A DNA stretch of 64,000 bases, from positions 248,001 through 312,000 of the forward strand of contig CACIMN010000001.1 in the NCBI GenBank assembly GCA_902587755.1, given 5' to 3'. A model generated the notes under the pieces. It saw nothing but the letters and a program-made list of their open reading frames with translations, was not told where the DNA came from and made no database searches. Positions 38,448-47,698 of the stretch are shown piece by piece. A program made the position numbers and the translations under genes. How positions within the stretch are numbered: position 1 is the stretch's first letter; the number at the start of each line of letters is the position of its first letter. This DNA comes from an uncultured Pelagibacteraceae bacterium. GTDB lineage: Bacteria > Pseudomonadota > Alphaproteobacteria > Pelagibacterales > Pelagibacteraceae.

Positions 38448-39367
38448 TTAGTATTTTTTGCAATTTTTAAATCAGATTTAATTTGAGCTTTTAATTGATT
38501 AACATTTTTAAATTTTTTTTCTTTTCTTATAAACTTTAAAAACTCTACTGATAAAAGTTTATTATAAAGATTTCCAGAAAAATTAAATAAATGAACTTCT
38601 AATAATATTTTTTTTTGATTAAATGTGGGTCTAAATCCTAAATTAGCAATTCCTCTAAGATATTTAGTGTTATTTTTCCTTAAAACTTTGACAGCATAAA
38701 CGCCTGGTTTGGCCAGAACATAATCTTGAATATCTATGTTACAGGTTGGGAATCCGATTTTTTTTCCAACCTGCCTACCCTTTTGAACTATTCCCTCTAT
38801 GGTCCAATTTCTATCAAGAAGTTTATTTGCTTTTTCTAAAAATCCATTTTCTAAATAGTTTCTAATTAAAGAAGATGATATAATTTTTTTATCTTTAGTT
38901 AATGGTTTTGGTTTAACAACTTTATAATTATAAGTTTTTTCATTTTCAATTAGCAAATTAACATTTCCTTCTCTTTGATTTCCAAATCTAAAATTATTAC
39001 TTACAAAAATAAATTTAGAATTTAATTTTTTATTCAGAATGTCAATTATAAAATTAAATGCTTTAGTTTTTGAAAATTTTTTGTCAAATTTTTTTGTAAT
39101 AACAAAATCAACTCTAAATTTACTAAGTAATTTAATTTTTTGTTCAACATTCGTGAGTCTAAAATTTTTTAATTTCTTGTTAAAAAACATTTTGGGCATT
39201 GGATCAAAATTAATTACACCAATTTTTAAATTATATTTTTTTTTATAAGATTGTGCTAATTTAAACAACTTTTGATGACCTTGATGAAGTCCATCAAAAT
39301 TACCTATTAATACAATTGATCTTTTATGTTTTCTTTGAATATTAAAATTAGAGTAATGTTTTACCAT
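38444..39367 (-). CDS. ribF: Bifunctional riboflavin kinase / FAD synthetase
   Basis: Makes FMN and then FAD. The N-terminal nucleotidyltransferase half has GNFDGLHQGHQKLF and SSSLIRNYL; the C-terminal kinase half has GRQVGKKIGFPTCNI and LLVEFLKFIRKEKKF-like elements at the end. At 307 residues it is full length. It overlaps the HAD gene upstream and ileS downstream. Supply of FAD suits the many flavoenzymes in this region. Confidence 0.94.
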   Translation of the reverse strand: MVKHYSNFNIQRKHKRSIVLIGNFDGLHQGHQKLFKLAQSYKKKYNLKIGVINFDPMPKMFFNKKLKNFRLTNVEQKIKLLSKFRVDFVITKKFDKKFSKTKAFNFIIDILNKKLNSKFIFVSNNFRFGNQREGNVNLLIENEKTYNYKVVKPKPLTKDKKIISSSLIRNYLENGFLEKANKLLDRNWTIEGIVQKGRQVGKKIGFPTCNIDIQDYVLAKPGVYAVKVLRKNNTKYLRGIANLGFRPTFNQKKILLEVHLFNFSGNLYNKLLSVEFLKFIRKEKKFKNVNQLKAQIKSDLKIAKNTK

Positions 39368-40179
39368 TTTAAATCTGACTGTATGAAATTAACTATCACC
39401 TCATATTCTTTTGCAACTTTTTCAATACCTTTATTATTGATTTCATCTTTATGAATTCCATTAGAAATCAATAAGCAGTCATAATTTAATAGATTTGCTC
39501 CTCTTATGTCTGTATTCAAGTTATCACCAATTGCTAATATTTTTTTATTACTATTGTTAATTGATTGATTATAAACTTCTGGATGAGGTTTTCCAAAATA
39601 AACTACTTGCCCGCCCATTTTTTCAAAAACCATAGCAACTGAGCCTGCACACAACTCTCTAGTGTTTCCACGATCAACAATTAAATCTGGATTTGTACAA
39701 ATCATTTTTTTATTACAATGGTTAGCAAATAAATCTTTATAATAATTCAAGTCATTATCAAAATCATCAAATAAACCTGTGCACAATAAATACTCACTCT
39801 CTTTAATGTTCTTACTTTTATTATTTTCAAATAAATAAAATAAATCAAAATCTCTAGGTGGGCCTATATGATAAAATTTTTTAGATATAAAATTTTTTTT
39901 TAAATAACTTAGTGCTGCTTCACCTGAAGTAAATACATGATCTCTTAAATCCCTATCCATGCCCATTTTTTCCAAGAAATTTTTAACAGTATCATTTGGT
40001 CTTGGTGCATTTGTTAAAAGTACAAAATTTTTGTTTTTTTTAGAAATTTCTTTCAGAACGTTTATTGCTTCTTCATGTAATTTAATCCCATTATGAATAA
40101 CCCCCCATAAATCTATATAGAAAAGATCATAATTATCAGCTATTGATTTCAGTCCTGTTGAATCTAATTTTTTAGTCAT
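39361..40179 (-). CDS. HAD-IIA family hydrolase (TIGR01459-like)
   Basis: A 272-residue HAD phosphatase of subclass IIA. Motif I is FYIDLWGVIHNG (a W/V variant of DxDG), followed by LLTNAPRPND (motif II) and the late GKPHPEVYN and AIGDNLNTDIRGAN (motif IV). Alphaproteobacteria often encode this subgroup next to ribF-ileS, as here. The substrate is unknown. It is the first gene of the minus-strand transcript and faces groES across 130 bases. Confidence 0.82.
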   Translation of the reverse strand: MTKKLDSTGLKSIADNYDLFYIDLWGVIHNGIKLHEEAINVLKEISKKNKNFVLLTNAPRPNDTVKNFLEKMGMDRDLRDHVFTSGEAALSYLKKNFISKKFYHIGPPRDFDLFYLFENNKSKNIKESEYLLCTGLFDDFDNDLNYYKDLFANHCNKKMICTNPDLIVDRGNTRELCAGSVAMVFEKMGGQVVYFGKPHPEVYNQSINNSNKKILAIGDNLNTDIRGANLLNYDCLLISNGIHKDEINNKGIEKVAKEYEVIVNFIQSDLKW

Positions 40180-40244
40180 TTTTTAAGGTATTAACCATAA
40201 AATTACCGATTTATTAACTTTTTAATAGACCTGATGATACACAT

Positions 40245-40272
40245 CTTGAAATAGACAGCGAAATATCTATAT
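40245..40272 (+). promoter_or_regulatory. Heat-shock (sigma-32 type) promoter of groES-groEL
   Basis: CTTGAAA begins at 40245, and TCTATAT lies at 40266-40272, with 17 bases between CTTG and the -10 element. This fits the alphaproteobacterial RpoH consensus (CTTG, 17-18 bases, CYTAT). The same layout occurs upstream of the Hsp20 gene at 60442. No CIRCE inverted repeat (the HrcA operator) is visible between the HAD start and groES. Confidence 0.75.
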
Positions 40273-40309
40273 GAAGTCCATATTTATAAAGATTTATTAA
40301 GGAGATATT

Positions 40310-42287
<1,978 letters not shown>

Positions 42288-42314
42288 TCCCCATTGTTCT
42301 CAAACAAAAATTCA

Positions 42315-42345
42315 AAAAGGGCAGTTTTTACTGCCCTTTTTTTTT
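42315..42345 (+). terminator. Rho-independent terminator after groEL
   Basis: AAAAGGGCAG, a TTTTTA loop, CTGCCCTTTT and then a run of nine T. The stem is perfect over ten base pairs. It closes the groESL transcript 28 bases after the stop codon and could also act on the opposite strand for gene 42402-43706. Confidence 0.92.
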
Positions 42346-42363
42346 ATCTATACGAAAATGATT

Positions 42364-42388
42364 AGTGATGAAGGAGTGATGAAGGAAT
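42364..42388 (+). repeat. Left copy of the island-bracketing direct repeat
   Basis: A 25-base sequence built from AGTGATGAAGG and AGTGATGAAGGAAT, sitting between the groEL terminator and the first orphan gene. A copy differing only by one missing G lies at 44638-44661, at the far side of the two orphan genes. Internally it is a tandem of an 11-base unit, so slippage could also create it. Confidence 0.7.
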
Positions 42389-42401
42389 GATGAAGAATTG
42401 A

Positions 42402-43706
42402 TTATTTTTTTGGTAACAATTTATTCACTTTAGACATAAATTTTTTATTTTTTTTTAGTTTCTCTCCTATATCAGCAGTAAAATTTAGATCTAATTTTAT
42501 TAATTCATTCATTAAGTATGGGTCATCAAATATTGTTGATGGCATATAATATTTGACCAAATCTTCTAGTTTATCTTTATTTGTTTGAAAAACTTTAATT
42601 ATAAACTTTTTATTATTCCCTCTAAATAATCTAAGAATTCTTATTTCCTCTTTTAATGATTTACTTTCCTGAATTTTTTTTGGCACATAATTTAATAACC
42701 CCTCAAGATCATTGTAAGAATAAATTATATCTTCTATAAACTTTATTCTATTTCTATAATTAAATCTGTTACTCATAACAAAATTAAAAAAAGAGTCATC
42801 TTTGACCTTTTTCTCAATTTTTGATCTTCCATACCTTCCACCACCACCTAAAATCATAGATACTTGTTTCCAATTTTTAAAATGTTTTGTAAAATATTTT
42901 TCTGGATTTGAAATTGCCATTATCTGAGCAATAGCACTTTCTCCTTTAGTATTGTGATAATTAAAATAATCTTCTTCGTTATTAAAATAAGGTTGTTCCT
43001 TATGTTGTAATTTATAACCTTCTGAAAAAATGCGATTATATTGCTTATCAAAATTTATATGAGAGTATTTACGAACTATTCTTCCTGAAAAATCAGAGTC
43101 AAAAACCTTTGAAGATTTTATAATTTTAAATATCTCGTCTGTTTTTGGTTTTTTGTTAAAAATTCTAATTGTTCCTGAACTATCACTTCCCCTTCCACCA
43201 TATCCATAAAAAAAAAGATAAAATTTTTTATTTAAAGGAACATGAAGACAAAAAATATCTTCATAGGGATTATCTATACTATCAGCATAATCACCTTTAT
43301 AAGTTAGTTGACCATAAAATATGATTTTAAAGAACTTCTTAAATCTTCTAAAGAATTCACCAGTATTAACATGATGATCAACCAAATTTTTAAAATCTGA
43401 GTAATCATGATTTTCAATATTTAAAACATTATTTTTTTCGAAGAAGTATTTTTCAATATCTCTGTCAGAATAATTATTTTTAAATTTTTTAACAAATTTT
43501 GAAAATATATTTTTTGGGTTATTTTTTGTAAATTGATATAAGTTAATTTCTTGTTTGATTTGAGATATGTTTCTGACACTATCTAAAACGATACAAGTTA
43601 AAAAGTCGCCACCTTCTTCACATTGGTCATTTTTAGTTTTTTTTTTTAAGTTTTTACAAAAAGCGTTTATGTCAAAATGTTTATAAATATACTCAATTTT
43701 TCTCAT
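42402..43706 (-). CDS. Orphan 434-residue protein, function unknown
   Basis: I do not recognise this protein. It is rich in Lys, Phe, Tyr and Asn, has no signal peptide or membrane helix, and includes two glycine-rich stretches, FYGYGGRGSDSSGT in the middle and ILGGGGRYGRSKI further on. The last 120 residues are helical with repeats of hydrophobic residues and DDPYLMNELIKL-like sequence that faintly resembles DUF4116-type repeats. It has no partner gene within 100 bases, and its composition differs from the core genes. It lies in a segment bracketed by direct repeats, with a related repeat just upstream of its start. Confidence 0.7.
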   Translation of the reverse strand: MRKIEYIYKHFDINAFCKNLKKKTKNDQCEEGGDFLTCIVLDSVRNISQIKQEINLYQFTKNNPKNIFSKFVKKFKNNYSDRDIEKYFFEKNNVLNIENHDYSDFKNLVDHHVNTGEFFRRFKKFFKIIFYGQLTYKGDYADSIDNPYEDIFCLHVPLNKKFYLFFYGYGGRGSDSSGTIRIFNKKPKTDEIFKIIKSSKVFDSDFSGRIVRKYSHINFDKQYNRIFSEGYKLQHKEQPYFNNEEDYFNYHNTKGESAIAQIMAISNPEKYFTKHFKNWKQVSMILGGGGRYGRSKIEKKVKDDSFFNFVMSNRFNYRNRIKFIEDIIYSYNDLEGLLNYVPKKIQESKSLKEEIRILRLFRGNNKKFIIKVFQTNKDKLEDLVKYYMPSTIFDDPYLMNELIKLDLNFTADIGEKLKKNKKFMSKVNKLLPKK

Positions 43707-43710
43707 ACTC

Positions 43711-43785
43711 TAGTTTAACTGCCATCTTTTATAAAATCACCTTTTGAATTGCTTTAAATAAGGATAAAGATGCCTTTGTACACGC
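43711..43785 (+). repeat. Repeat block (unit B then degenerate unit A) upstream of orphan gene 1
   Basis: Bases 43733-43760 match unit B (also at 44611-44638) at 26 of 28 positions. Bases 43761-43785 match unit A (44533-44557 and 44580-44604) at 21 of 25. In the frame reading KDAFVHA, three of the four differences in unit A are synonymous third-codon changes (GCT/GCC, TTC/TTT, GTT/GTA). Bases 43711-43752 also match 45483-45524 at 29 of 42 without gaps. Confidence 0.72.
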
Positions 43786-43830
43786 TTCAAAAAATCCATT
43801 ATTAGTTTGAAATTTTTTTTTATTCATAAA

Positions 43831-44481
43831 CTATTTAAGTTTTTTTTTATCATTTATTAATTGAGTTGCTTTGGCAAAAATTAAGGATCTGTCACTTTTT
43901 TTTAATATTTTTAGTTTCTTTTTTTTAAATACTTTTTTGAAGTCTTTACCAAATTTGTCTATGACTATTTTTTCTGCTTGTTTTAAAGTTCTAAACTTTC
44001 TTGGACCTAATGAACCAATATTTAATCTTTTTTTATAATTATATGCGCTTACAGATGTAAATTTATTTCCTTTGCTAGTTAAATAATCTTTTTCATTTAA
44101 TAAGTCCGCAAATTCAGAGTCCGTAAGTTTATCATTTAATAATCTTAATTCTTTAAATTTTTCATCAGTTATTCTATTAGGAAATAATGTTTTTACAGCG
44201 ATATCATATTTTTTTAACATGATAGATAAATTATCCTTACTATATGCCAGATCTTCCTGAATAATTTCCCCATCTTTCTCTACTTTAAGTTTAATAGTAT
44301 ATCTTCCAGATCCCTTTTTTCCGTACTCATATATTTTCAATCCAGGACAATCTTTAAGTCTTTTTTTTATTTTTATTGCCTCTGTAGAATTAATAGTTTC
44401 GTTCTGAGGTGGAGTACCAATAGGTTTTTCAGTTTTAAAAGAACCATATTGATTTTTGCTTTTAAATTCAGATTTATCCAT
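43831..44481 (-). CDS. Orphan 216-residue basic protein with a recombinase-like helical motif
   Basis: Function not recognised. Residues about 45-95 form a beta-rich segment (GSGRYTIKLKVEKDGEIIQ) that could be a small DNA-binding or integrase-like fold. Residues about 118-155, LTDSEFADLLNEKDYLTSKG followed by NKFTSVSAYNYKKRL, resemble the helix-turn-helix found in the tails of serine recombinases and phage proteins. The C-terminus is very Lys-rich. No catalytic domain accompanies it, so it is not a complete recombinase. It lies in the repeat-bracketed segment. Confidence 0.65.
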   Translation of the reverse strand: MDKSEFKSKNQYGSFKTEKPIGTPPQNETINSTEAIKIKKRLKDCPGLKIYEYGKKGSGRYTIKLKVEKDGEIIQEDLAYSKDNLSIMLKKYDIAVKTLFPNRITDEKFKELRLLNDKLTDSEFADLLNEKDYLTSKGNKFTSVSAYNYKKRLNIGSLGPRKFRTLKQAEKIVIDKFGKDFKKVFKKKKLKILKKSDRSLIFAKATQLINDKKKLK

Positions 44482-44532
44482 TTCAAATTTTAACCTACCA
44501 CTAAAATGAAGTCGAGCATTGTTCTAAATTTG

Positions 44533-44557
44533 AGGAGAAAGATGCTTTCGTTCACGC
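44533..44557 (+). repeat. Direct repeat unit A, copy 1
   Basis: A 25-base unit (starting AGGAGAAAGATGC, ending TTCACGC) identical to 44580-44604, 47 bases away. The plus-strand frame reads EEKDAFVHACF then stop. It lies 52 bases upstream of the start of the minus-strand gene 43831-44481. Confidence 0.85.
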
Positions 44558-44579
44558 TTGTTTTTAACTGATAAAATAT

Positions 44580-44638
44580 AGGAGAAAGATGCTTTCGTTC
44601 ACGCATCAAAAAAGTCATCTTTTGAATTGCTTTAAATA
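44580..44638 (+). repeat. Direct repeat unit A copy 2 joined to unit B
   Basis: Unit A (44580-44604) is identical to 44533-44557, followed by unit B (44611-44638). Here the two units share one open frame, KDAFVHASKKSSFELL then TAA, suggesting that the repeat family derives from the 3' end of a gene. At 43733 the order is reversed (B then A) and out of frame, as expected from unequal recombination in a tandem array. Confidence 0.8.
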
Positions 44639-44661
44639 GTGATGAAGAGTGATGAAGGAAT
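44638..44661 (+). repeat. Right copy of the island-bracketing direct repeat
   Basis: Twenty-four bases, AGTGATGAAG then AGTGATGAAGGAAT, matching 42364-42388 except for one missing G. With the left copy it brackets 2.25 kb holding the two orphan genes 42402-43706 and 43831-44481. Confidence 0.7.
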
Positions 44662-44763
44662 TTTCAAAATGTTAAGTAAATCAAGTATTATTAGAAACCA
44701 GTATGAGAATGTAATACTTTTCCATTTAGAGAACACTCTAAATACTTACACTAAACAAAATTA

Positions 44764-44798
44764 GAACCCCTGAAACGAAAGTTTTGAGGGTTTTTTTT
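44764..44798 (+). terminator. Terminator without an obvious plus-strand gene
   Basis: AACCCCTGAAAC, loop GAAA, GTTTTGAGGGTT and then a run of T (to 44798). The stem has one mismatch and two G-T pairs. The better T-run is on the plus strand, where the nearest complete gene upstream is groEL, which has its own terminator. It may instead end the minus-strand gene at 44804, where the following T-run is weaker (CTAATTTTG). Confidence 0.7.
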
Positions 44799-44803
44799 GT
44801 TTT

Positions 44804-45431
44804 TTATTTATATATTTCTCTAGCGATTATAAAAGATGGATCAACAAAATTTTTGCCCTTTTTGTATCTTTCAAACTTAGGAAATTTAACTAAAAAAAGC
44901 ATCATTACGTATATTTAAAAATCTTTTAATCTCATTATGATAGACTGGATCATGGTAAAATTTTGGATATTCTAATACTAAAGTAGACTCTTGAGGATAT
45001 TTTTCCCAATTATTATAAAATTTTGTTAAATAATTAAAATATTTTTTTTTTAATTTTTCCTTATTTTTGAAAATATTTATATACATAAAAGGAATTAAAT
45101 CACCAAGTATATTTAAATTATTTCTAACGAAACCCCTTGAGGTCATTGAGGCATAGATATCTTCAAAATCTCTTTTAATAATAATTATTTTAATTTTATT
45201 TTTTAGCAAAAAATTACTTGGTTTATAAATATGTGCTAAACCATGAGTTTTATATTTTGTCTCAATATATAAATTAGATTTTCCAAAATTGTCTAGATAT
45301 TTTATTAAAGATACAGATCCACATCCACCAGGAGATACTACCAAAAAATCTGGTATTTCTTTCAATTTTAGGTAGTTTACTTTTATCTTTCTCTGTATTC
45401 CTCTCTTTATGTAGACTAATAAATTAGGCAT
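44804..45431 (-). pseudogene. Sulfotransferase-like gene with a frameshift near the 3' end
   Basis: From the ATG at 45431 (GAGGATATTT before it) the frame runs 181 codons to a TAA at 44886. The protein has a sulfotransferase-type P-loop FLVVSPGGCGSVSLIKYL and a second conserved block IIIKRDFEDIYASMTSRG, fitting the PAPS-dependent sulfotransferase superfamily. At the end, GATGC is followed by seven T (plus-strand A7 at 44892-44898). Removing one T opens the frame for a further 27 or so codons, reading LVKFPKFERYKKGKNFVDPS and ending REIYK-stop at 44804-44806. The shifted tail looks like a normal family C-terminus. It may be a recent mutation, a sequencing error or slippage. Confidence 0.75.
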
Positions 45432-45482
45432 AAATATCCTCAAAAAACTATAGTGATTTATATAAATAGCTTTTCATAAACT

Positions 45483-45524
45483 CAATTTAACCCCACTCTT
45501 CAATAATATCATCTTTTAAATTAG
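45483..45524 (+). repeat. Degenerate repeat relic upstream of the sulfotransferase-like gene
   Basis: Forty-two bases matching 43711-43752 at 29 positions without gaps, including TTTAAC and ATCTTTTAAATT/ACCTTTTGAATT. In this AT-rich sequence the match is suggestive only. It lies 52 bases upstream of the start at 45431. Confidence 0.4.
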
Positions 45525-45623
45525 AGAGTTTTCTCAATTAAGTTTTCAATGAACTTATTAAATAAGTGAGTATTAGCGTATTATGTTTAGATATGTAATC
45601 CCTTATTTTCTTTAATTAATTCT

Positions 45624-45654
45624 AAAAAGACCATCTCAAGATGGCCTTTTTTTT
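45624..45654 (+). terminator. Bidirectional terminator before typA
   Basis: AAAAAGACCATCT pairs with AGATGGCCTTTTTTTT across a tight loop, with one A-C mismatch. There are eight T on the plus strand and five T on the minus strand, so it can act both ways. No protein gene precedes it on the plus strand; 45560-45623 may be the body of a small RNA. Confidence 0.75.
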
Positions 45655-45669
45655 ATGTTAAGTTAAATA

Positions 45670-45786
45670 ATGTCAAAAAGATATAGTGGTAAATCATTTA
45701 AAGACTCTAGTGTTAAAAAAAAACCTAAATTGAGCTTTAAAGAAAAAAGAAAATTTAAAAAAGAAAAGCAAAAAAAGACAAATTAA
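45670..45786 (+). CDS. Possible 38-residue basic protein
   Basis: The ORF begins MSKRYSGKSFKDSS and ends KEKQKKTN; nearly half its residues are Lys or Arg, and none are strongly hydrophobic. It follows a terminator and precedes typA on the same strand. No clear ribosome-binding site is present (AAGTTAAATAATG), and a Lys-rich frame is easy to find by chance in A-rich DNA. It is listed because the non-lysine part (RYSGKSFKDSS) looks protein-like. Confidence 0.4.
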   Translation: MSKRYSGKSFKDSSVKKKPKLSFKEKRKFKKEKQKKTN

Positions 45787-45871
45787 TCCTGAATTTTGAA
45801 AATTATTCAAGCCAGATATGAGTTTTTTTGAGTTTTAATATCCTTTTAAATATGTATAAGAGCCAGGATTT

Positions 45872-47698
45872 ATGAACAATAATATCAGAAACATCACAAT
45901 CATAGCCCATGTTGATCATGGCAAAACTACTCTAATTGATAATTTAATGAAACAAAGTGGTTCATTTAGAGATAATGAAGTTGTTGCTGATAGATTAATG
46001 GACTCAGGAGAGCTTGAAAAAGAAAGAGGAATTACAATTTTAGCAAAACCTGCATCAATTAATTGGAACAATTCAAGAATAAATATAATCGATACTCCAG
46101 GTCACAGAGACTTTGCTGCTGAAGTTGAAAGAGTTTTAAGTATGGCAGATGGGGCATTGCTATTAATTGACTCTGCTGAAGGTGTTATGCCTCAAACAAA
46201 ATTTGTATTATCAAAAGCACTTAAACAAGGATTAAAACCAATTGTTGTTATTAATAAATTAGATAAAGCTGATCAAAGAGCCAATGAAGTTTTAGATGAA
46301 ACATTTGATTTATTTGTTAGCTTAGATGCAAATGAAGAACAATTAGATTTTCCAGTACTGTATGCAAGTGGAAGATCAGGTTGGGCTGATCATGAAGTTG
46401 ATGGTCCAAGAGAAAATTTAAATCCTTTGTTAGATTTAATCGTTGATCATGTAAAACCTGCAGAATTTGATAAAAACAAACCTTTTGCGATGTTATCAAC
46501 ACTACTTTATGCAGATAGTTTTTTAGGAAGAAGTTTAGTTGGAAGAATTACACAAGGTACCGCAAAGGCTAATCAATCTATAAAAGCAATCAATTTAAAT
46601 GGTAAAAAAGTTGATGAAGGAAAATTAACAAAAATTTTTAGATATGAAGGAACTAAAAAAGTTCCAATAGATGTTGGTGAAGCTGGGGATATTGTAGTTG
46701 TTGCTGGGTTAGAAAAAGCGAACGTTGCTGATACCATATGTGACCTAGAGATTAATGAGCCTATACCTGCTACTCCGATAGATCCTCCTACAATGTCAAT
46801 TACAATTACTGTGAATACATCACCTTTAGCTGGAACTGAAGGTAAGAAACTAACCAGTACCCAAATAAGAGATAGATTGGTTCAAGAGGCACAAAATAAT
46901 GTTGGTATTACATTTTCAGAAAACGGGGGAAAAGACTCTTTTGTTGTTAGTGGTAGAGGTGAGCTAATGTTGGAAATTCTTTTAACTCAAATGAGAAGAG
47001 AAGGTTTTGAAATGACAGTTAGTCCTCCAAAAGTATTATATAAAACTGATGAAAGTGGAAATAAGCTTGAACCAATTGAGGAAATTACTATGGACCTTGA
47101 TGAAGAACATTCATCAAAAGTAATTGATTCAATGAACAAAAGAAAAGGTAAACTAATAGAACTAAAAGATACTGGAACCAACAAAAAAAGATTAATTTTT
47201 CATGCACCTACTAGAGGGTTAATGGGCTACACAAGTAGATTTCTTACACTTACAAAAGGCAATGGAGTGATAAATAGAACATTCCATAGCTATGGTCCTT
47301 TTGAAGGAGAAATGGAAGGTAGAAGAAATGGAGCATTAATCTCTATGGAACAAGGTAAAGCAGTTGCATTCGCGATATTTAATCTACAAGCAAGAGGAGA
47401 AATGTTTGTAACTCACAATGATGCGGTTTATCCAGGAATGATAGTTGGTCTTTCACCTAAACCAGGTGACATGATAATCAATGTTATGAAAGGTAAAAAG
47501 TTAACAAATATGAGAACTCAAGGTACTGACGAAAATGTTGTCCTTACACCCGTCAGAACAATGTCTATTGCTGAACAATTAAGTATGCTTAATACTGATG
47601 AAGCTTTAGAGATAACTCCAGATTCTTGTCGATTGAGAAAAGCAATTCTTGATCCACACGAAAGAAAGAAAAGCGAAAAAGCTACAGCTGCAGCCTAA
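45872..47698 (+). CDS. typA: Ribosome-associated GTPase TypA/BipA
   Basis: A 608-residue translational GTPase needed for ribosome assembly and stress adaptation. The G1 motif is AHVDHGKTTLID near residue 11, switch II is DTPGHRDFAAEV and the NKLD motif is VVINKLDKADQRA. The EF-G-like domains III and V and the BipA C-terminal domain follow (VSGRGELMLEILLTQMRREG). It overlaps the convergent YczE-like gene by four bases. Confidence 0.97.
   Translation: MNNNIRNITIIAHVDHGKTTLIDNLMKQSGSFRDNEVVADRLMDSGELEKERGITILAKPASINWNNSRINIIDTPGHRDFAAEVERVLSMADGALLLIDSAEGVMPQTKFVLSKALKQGLKPIVVINKLDKADQRANEVLDETFDLFVSLDANEEQLDFPVLYASGRSGWADHEVDGPRENLNPLLDLIVDHVKPAEFDKNKPFAMLSTLLYADSFLGRSLVGRITQGTAKANQSIKAINLNGKKVDEGKLTKIFRYEGTKKVPIDVGEAGDIVVVAGLEKANVADTICDLEINEPIPATPIDPPTMSITITVNTSPLAGTEGKKLTSTQIRDRLVQEAQNNVGITFSENGGKDSFVVSGRGELMLEILLTQMRREGFEMTVSPPKVLYKTDESGNKLEPIEEITMDLDEEHSSKVIDSMNKRKGKLIELKDTGTNKKRLIFHAPTRGLMGYTSRFLTLTKGNGVINRTFHSYGPFEGEMEGRRNGALISMEQGKAVAFAIFNLQARGEMFVTHNDAVYPGMIVGLSPKPGDMIINVMKGKKLTNMRTQGTDENVVLTPVRTMSIAEQLSMLNTDEALEITPDSCRLRKAILDPHERKKSEKATAAA

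Larger units (their letters stand above)
44482..44885. other. 404-base gap: repeats, a hairpin and a terminator, no complete gene
   Basis: Holds repeat units A and B (44533-44638), the right bracketing repeat (44638-44661), a perfect 7-bp hairpin TTTAGAG-AACA-CTCTAAA (44725-44742), a terminator (44764-44798), and the out-of-frame tail of the sulfotransferase-like gene (44804-44885). No tRNA fold was found. A 21-codon ORF at 44506-44571 runs through repeat unit A and is not called. Confidence 0.7.
45444..45871. other. 428-base gap: repeat relic, possible small RNA, terminator, small ORF
   Basis: From left to right: a degenerate relic of the repeat (45483-45524); a stretch whose ends pair AAATAAG (45560-45566) with CTTATTT (45602-45608), followed directly by a terminator at 45624-45654; a 38-codon basic ORF at 45670-45786; then 85 bases up to typA with AGGA 6 bases before its ATG. 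No tRNA was found. Confidence 0.6.

Noticed and set aside
40180-40309. A CIRCE operator before groES
   Set aside because: No inverted repeat resembling TTAGCACTC-N9-GAGTGCTAA is present; only the RpoH-type promoter is supported.
43831-44481. A serine recombinase or integrase as the mover of the island
   Set aside because: Only a helix-turn-helix-like stretch resembles recombinase tails; no catalytic serine or tyrosine domain exists in or near the gene.
44506-44571. A 21-codon ORF (MKSSIVLNLRRK...) through repeat unit A
   Set aside because: It uses a different frame from the one showing synonymous drift (KDAFVHA), and no ribosome-binding site is seen.
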